From assembly GCF_900105595.1 (NCBI RefSeq), contig NZ_LT629784.1, forward strand, positions 3,502,501 through 3,566,500: a stretch of 64,000 bases of DNA, given 5' to 3'. This document shows, one piece after another, positions 30,478 through 39,534 of the stretch. Within the stretch, counting starts at the first letter, position 1. Each line of letters opens with the position of its first letter. The notes below the pieces were generated by a model. It was given only the letters and a program-made list of their open reading frames with translations. It made no database searches and had not been told where the DNA came from. This stretch comes from Stappia sp. ES.058. GTDB taxonomy: Bacteria; Pseudomonadota; Alphaproteobacteria; Rhizobiales; Stappiaceae. A program made the position numbers and the translations under genes.

Positions 30478-31071
30478 TTAACCGAAGTCGTGGTCGGCAA
30501 AGGCATCCGCGTTGAAGCCGCCGCCCACGCTGCCCCGCGCCGACAGCGGATAGGCCTCCTCCACCAGATAGGGACCGCCGCCCACGCTGGCGCGGGAGGA
30601 AAACAGCACGAAACGCGCTGCGGTGAAGGCCGGTGCCTGGAACCCGCCGTGGTCCGACAGCCAGCGCGCGACATCCTGGTTGGTCGCGCTGCGGCACCGG
30701 GCCAGCGTCACATGGGGGATGTACTTGCGCCGCTCCGCCGGCAGGCGCAACCGTTGCAGGATGCGTTCCTGCTCGCCCTGCAGCTCCATCAGCGCGCGGT
30801 TGGGCTCGACCCGCGCCCACACGGCATGCGGCTTGCCGTTGCCGAAGGATCCGAGCCCGTCGATGCGGATCTCGACGGCATCTCGGCGAATGCGCGCCAG
30901 CGCATCCGCGATCTCGTCGGCGGTCGGATCGTCGACGTCGCCGATGAAGCGCAGGGTGATGTGATAGTTCTCGGGATCGATCCAGCGCGCACCGCGAAGG
31001 CCGCCGCGTAGAAGGGAGAGCATGAGACCCGCCTGGGAGGAAATCTCAAGCCCGGTGAACAGTCGAGGCAT
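30478..31071 (-). CDS. thpR: RNA 2',3'-cyclic phosphodiesterase ThpR (2H family)
   Basis: 197 aa. The two HxTx catalytic motifs of the 2H phosphoesterases are present: HITL near residue 38 and HVTL near 121. It opens 2',3'-cyclic phosphate ends of RNA (historically called 2'-5' RNA ligase). A strong GAGGAGGGG precedes the ATG. The C-terminal 20 residues, rich in glycine, are not conserved in character. Between thpR and the aldo-keto reductase gene is a 178-bp gap with no strong signal. Confidence 0.93.
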   Translation of the reverse strand: MPRLFTGLEISSQAGLMLSLLRGGLRGARWIDPENYHITLRFIGDVDDPTADEIADALARIRRDAVEIRIDGLGSFGNGKPHAVWARVEPNRALMELQGEQERILQRLRLPAERRKYIPHVTLARCRSATNQDVARWLSDHGGFQAPAFTAARFVLFSSRASVGGGPYLVEEAYPLSARGSVGGGFNADAFADHDFG

Positions 31072-31249
31072 GGCATCCCCTCCTCTGTCGCCGATGTCCT
31101 ATCTCGACAGCGAAACGCCGCCCACTGCAATCAAAAAAGAAAACCCGAAAAAGATCAAACTCCTGAGAGCCCCTGGCGGTCAAACGGCAAACGGGCGAAG
31201 GCCGTTTCCGACCCCGCCCGCGCCAGACGAATCGCGTCAGGCCGCGCCC

Positions 31250-32302
31250 TTACGGGCAGGGAGACCCGTGCTTTTGGAAGATCGCCGTGATCCGCTCCTC
31301 GATCTCCGCGGTGATCTCGACGTCGAGTGCACCCAGATCATGCTCCAGCTGCGTCAGCGAGGTCGCGCCCATGATCACAGAGGTCATGAAGCTGCGCGAG
31401 CGGGCGAAGGCGATGGCGAGCTGTGACGGTGCGATGCCAAGCTCCGCGGCAAGGTCGAGATAGGCGTTGATCGCCTCTTCCGCGCCGGGCTTCTCGTAGC
31501 GGCTGAGACGGTCGAACAACGTCTTGCGCGCGCCTGCCGGCCGGGCGCCGTCGCGGTACTTTCCGGTCAGATAGCCCTGGGCCAGCGCGGAATACGCCAG
31601 GAGGCCGACATCCTCGCGCAGGCCGATTTCGGCAAGCCCGATCTCATAGGTCCGGTTGACCAGCGAATAGGCATTCTGGATCGAGACCACGCGCGGCAGG
31701 CCGAGCCGTTCGGCGGCCGCCAGCCAGGTCATCGTGCCCCATGCACTTTCGTTGGACAGTCCGATGTGACGGATTTTTCCGGCTTTCACCTGATCGGCAA
31801 GCGCCGACAACGTTTCCTCGATCGCTACCTCGTCGGCGAGCGGCTCGGGATCCTGCCAGATCGTCGGATTGGAGCCGAAACCCGAAACGTTCCGGTCGGG
31901 CCAGTGGATCTGGTAGAGGTCGATATGGTCGGTCTGAAGGCGCTTCAGATTCTTGTCGACCGCCTCCTCGACGTGGGCGCGGCTGAGGTTGGCCTTCACA
32001 CCGCCGTCGCGAAACCAGGTGTTGGTGCTGCGGCCCACCATCTTGGTGGCGAGCACGACCTTGTCGCGATTGCCCCGCGCCTTCATCCAGGAGCCGATGA
32101 TTTCCTCGGTGCGGCCTTGCGTCTCCGCCTTGGGCGGGATCGGGTAGAGCTCGGCCGCATCCAGCAGGTTGATGCCGCGCTCAACCGCCATGTCGAGCTG
32201 GGCGTGGCCTTCGGCTTCCGTGTTCTGCTCGCCGAAGGTCATGGTTCCCAGCGACAGGCTGGAAACGTGGATGTCCGTGCGTCCGAGACGGCGCTTTTCC
32301 AT
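31250..32302 (-). CDS. NADP(H)-dependent aldo-keto reductase (Tas-like)
   Basis: 350 aa from MEKRRLGRTDIHVSSLSLG. The catalytic tetrad of the AKR barrel is recognisable: Asp-Tyr in LLDAAELYP, Lys in VLATKMVG, and His in LYQIHWPDRN. The C-terminal cofactor-binding segment (SVIMGATSLTQLEHDLGA) fits NADPH. Tas-type enzymes reduce small carbonyls, but the physiological substrate is unknown. Same strand as tesA, 112 bp away, so cotranscription is possible. Confidence 0.92.
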   Translation of the reverse strand: MEKRRLGRTDIHVSSLSLGTMTFGEQNTEAEGHAQLDMAVERGINLLDAAELYPIPPKAETQGRTEEIIGSWMKARGNRDKVVLATKMVGRSTNTWFRDGGVKANLSRAHVEEAVDKNLKRLQTDHIDLYQIHWPDRNVSGFGSNPTIWQDPEPLADEVAIEETLSALADQVKAGKIRHIGLSNESAWGTMTWLAAAERLGLPRVVSIQNAYSLVNRTYEIGLAEIGLREDVGLLAYSALAQGYLTGKYRDGARPAGARKTLFDRLSRYEKPGAEEAINAYLDLAAELGIAPSQLAIAFARSRSFMTSVIMGATSLTQLEHDLGALDVEITAEIEERITAIFQKHGSPCP

Positions 32303-32414
32303 GCGGTTTCTTTCTTGTTGATGGATCCGGGACTGAAGGGTCCGGATGATGGAGGATCTTGAAAGGGATCGCGGACTTTGGCGCAGGCATGCCCCTGCGG
32401 TCAACCGCGCGCCC

Positions 32415-33059
32415 TCACCCGCCGGTGGCACGCGCGCGTTCGATCAAGGCTTCGACCTTTGGCAGGATCCCCTGAACGATGAGCGCCACGCCCTTTTGTG
32501 TCGGATGCATGCCATCCGGCAGAACCGTCTCTTTTGACATGGGAATGCCCTCCAGAAAATACGGATAGAGCAGCGCGCCGTATTTTTCCGCCACATCGGG
32601 AAAGACCGCGTCGAAGTCCGTGCTGTAGTCCTCGCCCATGTTGCGCGGCGCGCGCATGCCGGCCAGAAGCACCGGCACCCCGCGCGCATAGAGGCGAGAA
32701 ACGATGGCGTCGATGTTCTTGCGCACCGATGAAACAGGCAGCCCGCGCAAGGCGTCGTTGGCGCCGAGTTCCACGATCACCGCGTCCGCATCCTCCCCGA
32801 CCGACCAGTCGAGCCGGGCCAGCCCGCCCGACGTCGTGTCGCCGGACACGCCCGCGTTGACAACCTCGACATGATGGCCGCGCGCCTTGAGCGCCGCTTC
32901 CAGCTGGACGGGAAAGGCGGCCTGCGGCGGCAGCTGGTAGCCGGCCGTCAGGCTGTCGCCGAGCGCGACGATCTTCATTGCGTCCCCCTCCGCCCGGGCC
33001 ACGCCGGTCAGCATCGCGACGATGGCAAGGGCACGCAAAACTGTATCAAATCGTATCAC
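32415..33059 (-). CDS. tesA: TesA-like SGNH arylesterase / lysophospholipase, exported
   Basis: 214 aa. The frame has no ATG near the signal peptide; the GTG at 33059, with GAGGA 9 nt before it, gives a good signal (VIRFDTVLRALAIVAM, cleavage near ARA). SGNH blocks: GDSLTAGY (Ser), the Gly block in NAGVSGDTT, GANDALRG (Asn) and DGMHPTQKG (Asp-x-x-His). Periplasmic esterase/thioesterase. It is divergent from ybbA-ybbP, the same arrangement as tesA, ybbA and ybbP in E. coli, which supports the name. Confidence 0.92.
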   Translation of the reverse strand: MIRFDTVLRALAIVAMLTGVARAEGDAMKIVALGDSLTAGYQLPPQAAFPVQLEAALKARGHHVEVVNAGVSGDTTSGGLARLDWSVGEDADAVIVELGANDALRGLPVSSVRKNIDAIVSRLYARGVPVLLAGMRAPRNMGEDYSTDFDAVFPDVAEKYGALLYPYFLEGIPMSKETVLPDGMHPTQKGVALIVQGILPKVEALIERARATGG

Positions 33060-33096
33060 CTGGACTGATCCTCTGGACGTCGACAGCGTAGGGTCC

Positions 33097-33124
33097 CATA
33101 TCGAACAAAGCGTTCCGTAGACAA
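33097..33124 (-). promoter_or_regulatory. Probable tesA promoter
   Basis: Minus strand TTGTCT, 16-nt spacer, GATATG, about 38 nt before the GTG start. The divergent ybbA has only a TATATA box 10 nt before its ATG. Confidence 0.35.
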
Positions 33125-33186
33125 TCCGGCGCGCGGACACTCGAGCCGACCCCGCCTCTTCCGTTCCGCAATATATAGGGCAGTGC

Positions 33187-33906
33187 ATGACCGACCGACC
33201 AGACCCGGCTCCGCTGATTTCGCTCAAGGACGTTCATCTCAGCCTGGGTCACGATGCCGGCCGCGTCCACATCCTCAAGGGCGTCGGGCTCGATATCGCC
33301 ACCGGCGAAACGGTCGGCATCGTCGGGCCGTCGGGGTCGGGCAAGTCGACCCTTCTCATGGTGATGGCCGGACTGGAACGCGCCGACAGCGGCAGCGTCC
33401 TGGTCGAGGGCGCCGATCTGACCGCCATGTCCGAAGACGATCTCGCCCGCTTTCGCGGCCGCTCCATCGGCATCGTCTTCCAGTCGTTTCACCTGATCCC
33501 CAACATGACGGCACTGGAAAACGTCGCCGTGCCGCTGGAGCTTGCCGGACATGCCGACGCCTTCAAGGCGGCGCGGGCGGAACTGGCCGCCGTCGGGCTC
33601 GAAACACGTGTCGACCACTATCCGGCGCAAATGTCCGGTGGCGAGCAGCAGCGCGTGGCAATCGCCCGCGCGCTGGTGACGCGCCCGCCGCTGCTTTTGG
33701 CCGACGAGCCGACCGGAAACCTGGATGAAAAGACCGGCGCGCAGATCGTCGAGCTGATGTTCGAGGCGACCCGCGAGCGCGGCATGACGCTGGTACTGGT
33801 GACCCATGATGCCGCCCTCGCCCAGCGTTGCGACACCGCGATCCGCGTGCGCTCCGGCCATATCGAGACGGTCGAGACCCGCGCGCCCGCCGCGCAGGAG
33901 GCCTGA
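33187..33906 (+). CDS. ybbA: ABC transporter ATPase, YbbA/LolD type
   Basis: 239 aa. Walker A GPSGSGKST near 48, Q-loop FQSFHL, signature MSGGEQQRVAIARAL near 150, Walker B LLLADEPTGNLD. It belongs to the MacB/LolD branch that partners FtsX-type permeases. Four bp separate it from the permease gene. AGGG lies 6 nt before the ATG, and a TATATA box just upstream would give a very short or absent leader. Confidence 0.94.
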   Translation: MTDRPDPAPLISLKDVHLSLGHDAGRVHILKGVGLDIATGETVGIVGPSGSGKSTLLMVMAGLERADSGSVLVEGADLTAMSEDDLARFRGRSIGIVFQSFHLIPNMTALENVAVPLELAGHADAFKAARAELAAVGLETRVDHYPAQMSGGEQQRVAIARALVTRPPLLLADEPTGNLDEKTGAQIVELMFEATRERGMTLVLVTHDAALAQRCDTAIRVRSGHIETVETRAPAAQEA

Positions 33907-33909
33907 GGC

Positions 33910-36492
33910 ATGACGGCTTTCGTCGCCGGACAGGCGTCCGCGTTCCGCCCGGGTTGGGCGCTGGCGTTTCGTTTTGCGCTGCGCGAGATGCGCGGCGGGC
34001 TGAAGGGGTTCTACATCTTCATTGCCTGCATCGCACTTGGCGTGGCCGCCATTTCCGGCGTCACCTCCGTCTCGCGCTCCCTGGTGGAGGGCATCGCCGC
34101 GGAAGGCACGACGATCCTCGGCGGCGATCTTTCCTTCCGCCTGATCCACCGGCAGGCCACGCCAGAGGAGTACGCTTTTATCGAGAGCCTGGGCGCGGTG
34201 TCACGGATCTCCACGTTGCGCGCCATGGCGCGCGCGCCGGGCCCGGACGGCCAGTCCGGCGAACAGACACTGGTCGAAGTCAAGGGCGTCGACGACGCCT
34301 ATCCGCTCTTCGGCGAGATGGACCTCACTGCCGGCGGCGCGCTGGAACCGGCCATCGCAGCGACGGGGGAGACCTTCGGCGCCGTCGTCGAACCGGAACT
34401 TCTGGTCCGCCTGGGTATTTCGGTCGGTGACACGCTGTCGCTCGGCCGCGCAACGCTCACCGTCTCCGACACCATCGAGGTCGAGCCGGACCGCCTCAGC
34501 GACGGGCTGAACTTCGGCCCCCGGGTGATCGTCGCCAATGCGGCCATCACGGCGAGCGGACTGGTGCAGCCGGGAAGCCTCGTGCGCCAGCACTACCGGG
34601 TCCGCCTGAATGACCCTGCCCGGCTCGACGCCATCGTCGAAGAAGCGGAAGAGGCATTCCCCGAGGCCGGCTGGCGCATTCGCTCGCGGGCCAATGCGGC
34701 GCCGGGCCTCCAGCGCAACATCGGCCGGCTGGCGCAATTCCTCAGCCTCGTCGGCATGACCGCACTGCTCGTCGGCGGCGTCGGTGTCGCCAATGCGGTG
34801 CGCTCCTTCCTCGATGCCAAGCGTCCGGTGATCGCCACCTTTCGCTGTGTCGGCGCCGACGGCGGCTTCGTCTTTCGCGTCTATCTCATCCAGATCCTGA
34901 TGCTGACCGGGCTTGGCATCGCCTGCGGCCTTGTGCTGGGCGCGGCAATCCCCTTCGCAACGCAAGGGTTCCTCGCGACCATCCTGCCGGTGCAGGCGAT
35001 CGCCTCGATCTATCCGGCCGAGCTCGGGCTTGGCGTTCTCTACGGGGCGTTGACCGCGCTCGCCTTCGCGCTCTGGCCACTTGGCCGGGCGCATGACGTG
35101 CCGCCGCGCCTTCTGTTTCGCGACGACGTCAGCACCCGCCACCGCTGGCCGCGCAAGCGCTACATCGTCGGAACCGCCGTGGCGGTCACCGTGCTTGCAA
35201 GCCTTGCCATCTGGCTGTCGGGCGATACGCGCATCTCGCTGGTCTACGTCGGGGCGACGGCGGCCGTCTTCCTGCTGCTGTCGCTGATCGCGCGCGCCAT
35301 CATGGCCGGCGCCCGCCGCCTGCCGCGCCCGCGCGGCGCGGAATTGCGCCTGGCGCTCGGCAACATTCACCGCCCCGGCGCCCTCACCCCGTCCGTGGTG
35401 CTGTCGCTCGGTCTCGGGCTTTCGCTTTTGGTGACGCTGGCGCTGATCGACGGAAACCTGCGCCGCGAACTGGGCGCGACCATCGCCCGCGAGGCCCCCA
35501 GTTTCTTCTTCCTCGATGTCCAGAACAGCGAGCGCGACGCCTTCGATGCGCTGCTTTCAAGCGAAGCGCCAACGGCCACGATCGACGGCGCGCCGATGCT
35601 GCGCGGCCGCATCGCCGCCATCAACGATGTGCCGAGCTCGGAGATCGAGACGCCGCGGGGCGGTGGCTGGGCGCTGCGCGGCGACCGCGGCATCACATAC
35701 GCGGGAGAAAAGCCTGACAACACGACGCTGACGGACGGCGAATGGTGGGCGGCCGACCACACGGGCACGAACCTCGTCTCCTTCGAAAGCGAAGTGGCCG
35801 GCGAGCTTGGCCTGAAGATCGGCGACACGGTGACGGTCAATGTGCTTGGCCGCAACATCACGGCGGAAATCGCCAATTTCCGGCGCGTCGACTGGGAATC
35901 GCTCTCGATCAACTTCGTCATGGTGTTTTCCCCCAACACCTTCGCCGGCGCGCCGCACACCCATTTGCGGACGCTGACCTATCCCGACGGCGGGACGCAG
36001 AAAGACGAACTCGCGCTGCTGAAAACGGTTGCGAACGAATTCCCGACCGTCACCTCGATCCGGGTAAAGGACGCGATCGCGCAGGTGAACGCGCTGGTCG
36101 AACAGCTTGCCTGGGCGATCCGCGCGGCCGCCTCGGTTACGCTGATCTCCTCCGTGCTCGTGCTGGGCGGGGCCCTTGCCGCCGGGCACCGGCACCGGGT
36201 GTATGACGCGGTGATCCTGAAGACGCTGGGGGCAACGCGGATGCGTCTGATCGCAAGTTTCGTGATCGAATACGCGGCCCTCGGGCTTGTGACCGCCACC
36301 TTCGCCGTCGTCGCCGGCGCGCTCGCCGCCTCTTTCGTTCTCGTGCAGGTGATGGACAGCCAGTTCGTCTTTCTGCCGGCGACCGCCATCGGTGCGGCGA
36401 TCGCCGCGCTTGTCCTGACCGTCGGTTTCGGGCTGGTCGGCACCTGGCGGGTCCTGGGGCGCAAGCCCGCATCGGTCCTGCGCAATCTTTGA
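33910..36492 (+). CDS. ybbP: FtsX-type ABC permease YbbP
   Basis: 860 aa with about ten membrane segments. There is an N-terminal anchor and a large periplasmic domain, a first FtsX core (about 275-400), further helices near 420-470, a second periplasmic domain, and a final FtsX core (about 735-860). This double-FtsX layout is that of YbbP. With YbbA and TesA it is suspected of moving or processing lipids or lipoproteins, but no transport substrate is established. The next gene is 137 bp downstream. Confidence 0.93.
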   Translation: MTAFVAGQASAFRPGWALAFRFALREMRGGLKGFYIFIACIALGVAAISGVTSVSRSLVEGIAAEGTTILGGDLSFRLIHRQATPEEYAFIESLGAVSRISTLRAMARAPGPDGQSGEQTLVEVKGVDDAYPLFGEMDLTAGGALEPAIAATGETFGAVVEPELLVRLGISVGDTLSLGRATLTVSDTIEVEPDRLSDGLNFGPRVIVANAAITASGLVQPGSLVRQHYRVRLNDPARLDAIVEEAEEAFPEAGWRIRSRANAAPGLQRNIGRLAQFLSLVGMTALLVGGVGVANAVRSFLDAKRPVIATFRCVGADGGFVFRVYLIQILMLTGLGIACGLVLGAAIPFATQGFLATILPVQAIASIYPAELGLGVLYGALTALAFALWPLGRAHDVPPRLLFRDDVSTRHRWPRKRYIVGTAVAVTVLASLAIWLSGDTRISLVYVGATAAVFLLLSLIARAIMAGARRLPRPRGAELRLALGNIHRPGALTPSVVLSLGLGLSLLVTLALIDGNLRRELGATIAREAPSFFFLDVQNSERDAFDALLSSEAPTATIDGAPMLRGRIAAINDVPSSEIETPRGGGWALRGDRGITYAGEKPDNTTLTDGEWWAADHTGTNLVSFESEVAGELGLKIGDTVTVNVLGRNITAEIANFRRVDWESLSINFVMVFSPNTFAGAPHTHLRTLTYPDGGTQKDELALLKTVANEFPTVTSIRVKDAIAQVNALVEQLAWAIRAAASVTLISSVLVLGGALAAGHRHRVYDAVILKTLGATRMRLIASFVIEYAALGLVTATFAVVAGALAASFVLVQVMDSQFVFLPATAIGAAIAALVLTVGFGLVGTWRVLGRKPASVLRNL

Positions 36493-36629
36493 AAACGGCA
36501 CGCCATCCACAACCGGTCAGATTTCATGCGGCCAAGGGTGCCATTTGGCGTGCGCCGGGATATTGTCCGAAAACCCGATGGGGGCGCCCGCGCCCCGAAA
36601 ACCAGGACCAAGCCCGGAGACACGTTTTC

Positions 36630-37391
36630 ATGATCCTTTGCAAACTCAGGAGCGCGGCGCTCGCGCTTGCCATCGGTTCCGCCGCACTCGCCGGCATGAC
36701 CGCTCCAGGCGCAGCGGAATCGCCCTTTCACACCGGCGTATGGCAGGTCAACGAACCGACCGGCCCTCGCGGTCTGGTGGTGAGCGACTGGCTGGTGTTC
36801 GAAAACGGCCTTCCCGCGGTCTGGCTCTACCGCAAGGCCGGCACAAACGATCTCAACCAGTTCGATTTCCTGACACGTCGCCTCGGTCAGGCCACTTACG
36901 ATCCCGTCCAGATCCGCGTCTATCGCACCGGCGAACACGAAATGAAATTCACCACCTTCGCCAAGGGCGTCGAGCCGGTGGAGTACCCGGCAAAGCGGCT
37001 GTCGATCCCCAACTACAAGAACTCCTGCCTGTCGGTCGAGAACAAGGGCGAGCGCCTGTTCGGCCGATGGACCGGCACCTCGGCTGCCTCCTTCAAGTCC
37101 CTGCGCCTGTCGAAGTCGAAGATGACCATCGACGGCACGACTCGCGCCGTGGAAGTGACGCCGGTGCGCGTCGGACGTCTCGGCATCGTCGAAGACGGGC
37201 AGCCGGTTGCCTTCCTGACGGACGGTGGCGGCGACTATGCCGTGCTGCAATGGTTCAAGCCGGGCGTCACGCCGGAAACCATGGTCGATCCCAAGAAGGA
37301 AATCCTGGATTTCGCCCGCGAGGAAATCGTGCGCTGGCCTGGCGGGACCTGCGACCGGCAGATCGCCTCGCGCCTCAAGGCGATGAAATAG
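36630..37391 (+). CDS. Secreted protein of unknown function
   Basis: 253 aa with a signal peptide (MILCKLRSAALALAIGSAAL, cleavage near GAAES, residue 32). The mature part is mostly beta in character (TGVWQVNEPTGPRGLVVSDWLVF... type stretches), with two cysteines (NSCLSVE and GGTCDR) that could form one disulfide. GGAGA stands 10 nt before the ATG. I do not recognise the family. It is followed by a strong terminator and preceded by ybbP, from which it may be separately transcribed. Confidence 0.75.
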   Translation: MILCKLRSAALALAIGSAALAGMTAPGAAESPFHTGVWQVNEPTGPRGLVVSDWLVFENGLPAVWLYRKAGTNDLNQFDFLTRRLGQATYDPVQIRVYRTGEHEMKFTTFAKGVEPVEYPAKRLSIPNYKNSCLSVENKGERLFGRWTGTSAASFKSLRLSKSKMTIDGTTRAVEVTPVRVGRLGIVEDGQPVAFLTDGGGDYAVLQWFKPGVTPETMVDPKKEILDFAREEIVRWPGGTCDRQIASRLKAMK

Positions 37392-37402
37392 CCTAAACCG
37401 TG

Positions 37403-37430
37403 CAGACGGGTCGGATTGGCGACCCGTCTG
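37403..37430 (+). terminator. Terminator after the secreted unknown
   Basis: 11-bp perfect stem CAGACGGGTCG / CGACCCGTCTG with a 6-nt loop, then TCCTTT. Confidence 0.8.
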
Positions 37431-37581
37431 TCCTTTGCCGATCATGACAGATCGGTAATGTGTTTTGGTCCGATTGCACCTTGTTCGCGCGTTCGCCAGT
37501 GCCCATATTCACGAAGGCCTGTACGTAATCCGCCTTAATTGGTGCGATCTCGCGTATCTGTCAGGTGATTTTAAGACAGAA

Positions 37582-37607
37582 CACACGTTTGAACGACCAT
37601 ACGTGTG
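37582..37607. promoter_or_regulatory. Inverted repeat upstream of the Bax-inhibitor gene
   Basis: CACACGT and ACGTGTG, 12 nt apart, about 70 nt before the ATG. The spacing suits a dimeric regulator; function is inference. Confidence 0.35.
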
Positions 37608-37674
37608 AGACAGGGCAAATCGGCCCGCCGACGCGATGTCGCGGACGGTCCACGAGAGGATGGAGAGGATTTCG

Positions 37675-38460
37675 ATGTCGACCTTCGACCGCAATTCCAA
37701 CGTAGGGTATAACGCGGCCGGCGCGCGCGCAGGGGCCGGCGTCTATGATGAGGGCCTTCGCGCCTACATGCTGGGCGTTTACAATTACATGGCGCTCGGC
37801 CTTGGCATCACGGGCGTGCTGGCGCTCGCGACCGCCTGGATGGCGACGACGCAGGATCCCTCGCAGGCCGCAGCACAGTTCGGCAACGGCATCATGCTGA
37901 CCCAGCTTGGCGCCACGCTTTACGGCAGCCCGCTCAAGTGGGTGGTCATGCTGGCACCGCTCGCCATGGTGTTCTTCCTCAGCTTCAAGGTCCAGTCGAT
38001 GAGCGCCTCCACGGCGCAGACCACCTTCTGGGCCTTCGCAGCTGTGATGGGCGTGTCGCTGTCGTCGATCTTCCTGGTCTACACGGGCGGCTCGATCGCA
38101 CGCGTGTTCTTCATCACCGCCGCCTCCTTCGGCGCGCTGAGCCTCTATGGCTACACGACGAAGAAGGACCTGTCGGGCTGGGGATCGTTCCTGTTCATGG
38201 GACTGATCGGCATCGTGCTCGCCTCGATCGTCAACATTTTCCTGGTCTCTTCGGCCCTGCAGTTCGCCATCTCGGTGATCGGCGTGCTGGTGTTTGCCGG
38301 CCTTACCGCCTATGACACGCAGCAGATCAAGGAAATGTACGACGGCAACGACGGCGCGGAAGTGGCCACCAAGAAGTCGATCATGGGCGCGCTGCGTCTG
38401 TACCTCGACTTCATCAACCTCTTCTTGATGCTGCTGCAGCTCTTCGGCAACCGCGAGTGA
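37675..38460 (+). CDS. Bax inhibitor-1 / YccA family membrane protein
   Basis: 261 aa, seven predicted membrane helices, normal for the family. After a polar 25-residue N-terminus come LRAYMLGVYNYMALGLGITG and the conserved C-terminal block YDTQQIKEMYDG followed by the last helix. E. coli relatives (YbhL, YccA) are inner-membrane proteins; YccA modulates FtsH, and some relatives conduct calcium. AGAGGAT precedes the ATG. Flanked by a possible operator upstream and a strong terminator downstream. Confidence 0.94.
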   Translation: MSTFDRNSNVGYNAAGARAGAGVYDEGLRAYMLGVYNYMALGLGITGVLALATAWMATTQDPSQAAAQFGNGIMLTQLGATLYGSPLKWVVMLAPLAMVFFLSFKVQSMSASTAQTTFWAFAAVMGVSLSSIFLVYTGGSIARVFFITAASFGALSLYGYTTKKDLSGWGSFLFMGLIGIVLASIVNIFLVSSALQFAISVIGVLVFAGLTAYDTQQIKEMYDGNDGAEVATKKSIMGALRLYLDFINLFLMLLQLFGNRE

Positions 38461-38514
38461 TCGCGCGCCCTTGAAAGCCGAACGCCTCTGGCGTTCGAGC
38501 GATCCGAAATGACG

Positions 38515-38544
38515 AAAAGGCGCGGGACCCACCCCGCGCCTTTT
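38515..38544. terminator. Terminator between the Bax-inhibitor gene and DUF2794
   Basis: 12-bp stem AAAAGGCGCGGG / CCCGCGCCTTTT with a 6-nt loop and T run; works on both strands for this convergent pair. Confidence 0.85.
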
Positions 38545-38611
38545 TCATGTCTCGCCACCCTCCGCCGGACCGAACCGACGGCCTGCCCGGTAAACGCGGC
38601 CAGTGGTCGCG

Positions 38612-39013
38612 TCACACGACGCTCAAGTGCCGCTTCTTGTCGAACACCTTGAGCACTTGTGCCAGATCCGCGCCGCGCTTCAGGATCGTACCGCCGGCGC
38701 CGACGACCGCATAGGCCCCCTGCCGCCGGGCGTTCCTTGGAACCTTTTCGACCCGAAACAGCGGCATTTCCGACGCCCGTCGGAAAATCGAGAACACCGC
38801 CCTGTCCTTCAGATGGTCGATGGCGTAGTCGCGCCATTCTCCGGAGGCGACCCTGTGACCGTAAACCCGCAGGATGAGATCGAGCTCACGGCGATGAAAT
38901 GCGATGAACGGAGCCTGCGGAGCCTGCCAGCCGCCGCCCGATGCGCCATCGGCGGAGGCATTCTGAGCGGACCCCGCGCCGAAACGGGATGCTTCCTCGT
39001 CGAACTCGCTCAT
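38612..39013 (-). CDS. DUF2794 family protein
   Basis: 133 aa from MSEFDEEASRFG, with GGGAGG in front. A variable 45-residue start is followed by the conserved block LRVYGHRVASGEWRDYAI, then LKDRAVFSIFRRASE and KVPRNARRQGAYAVVGA. Alphaproteobacterial protein of unknown function, small and soluble. The longer frame at its N-terminus is not conserved. It is convergent with the Bax-inhibitor gene. Confidence 0.85.
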   Translation of the reverse strand: MSEFDEEASRFGAGSAQNASADGASGGGWQAPQAPFIAFHRRELDLILRVYGHRVASGEWRDYAIDHLKDRAVFSIFRRASEMPLFRVEKVPRNARRQGAYAVVGAGGTILKRGADLAQVLKVFDKKRHLSVV

Positions 39014-39303
39014 TGCGCCTCCCTGCCTGAAACCCCGCCGGAAGCCGTCCCCGACATGTCGCTGCATTCCATCGGGGATGCCTCGGTTTCCGGCGGCCCG
39101 CAGTCCCCGCCGACAGTCGAAACGTCACCGTTTCGTCATGATGGTCCGCCGCCTTGCGCTTTGGCAAGCAACGTTTGCCAGCAGGCTTGTTCGCTGCCTG
39201 TCGATTTCACGATTTCGCCCCAATACAGCCCCGACGATGCCATCTTGGACAGCGATCTTACGATCGTTGCAGACGGATCATCGAAACGCGAAACTTCGGT
39301 ACG

Positions 39304-39403
39304 CAACAGCCCCCCAGCCCCCCGGGGTTTTGCTGTTCATGATCCCGGTCCCGCAAGGGACGCGTATGCAACCGGAAGGGCCGGCTTTACGCCGGCCCTT
39401 TTC
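39304..39403 (+). ncRNA. Candidate small RNA with three hairpins
   Basis: Three successive stems: AACAGC/GCTGTT enclosing CCCC/GGGG (39304-39336); GTCCC/GGGAC closed by a GCAA tetraloop (39348-39361); and a terminator stem (39376-39400) with a T-rich end. No open frame explains the terminator. A weak promoter (TTGGAC, 17 nt, TGCAGA) starts at 39245. No known RNA family was recognised. Confidence 0.45.
39376..39402 (+). terminator. Orphan intrinsic terminator
   Basis: 10-bp perfect stem AAGGGCCGGC / GCCGGCCCTT, 5-nt loop, T run only on the plus strand, with no plus-strand gene upstream. Confidence 0.8.
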
Positions 39404-39440
39404 CCGTTTCAGGGGCGTTTTCCGCTTCTCGCAACTTGCT

Positions 39441-39473
39441 TCTCCGATGGTTTTCCGATGATTTTCCGATGGT
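39441..39473. repeat. Short tandem repeat upstream of the GNAT gene
   Basis: Three near-identical 10-11 bp units built on TTTTCCGATG. Confidence 0.7.
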
Positions 39474-39534
39474 CGATCGACCGCGCGGTCGCCGCCATCT
39501 TTTGCGTTTCGGGAATCAGGGGTATTATTCATCC

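Larger units (their letters stand above)
39014..39534. other. 521-bp gap between DUF2794 and the GNAT gene
   Basis: No convincing protein gene. It contains a structured plus-strand segment with an orphan terminator (39304-39403), listed separately, and a short tandem repeat at 39441-39473. Confidence 0.6.
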
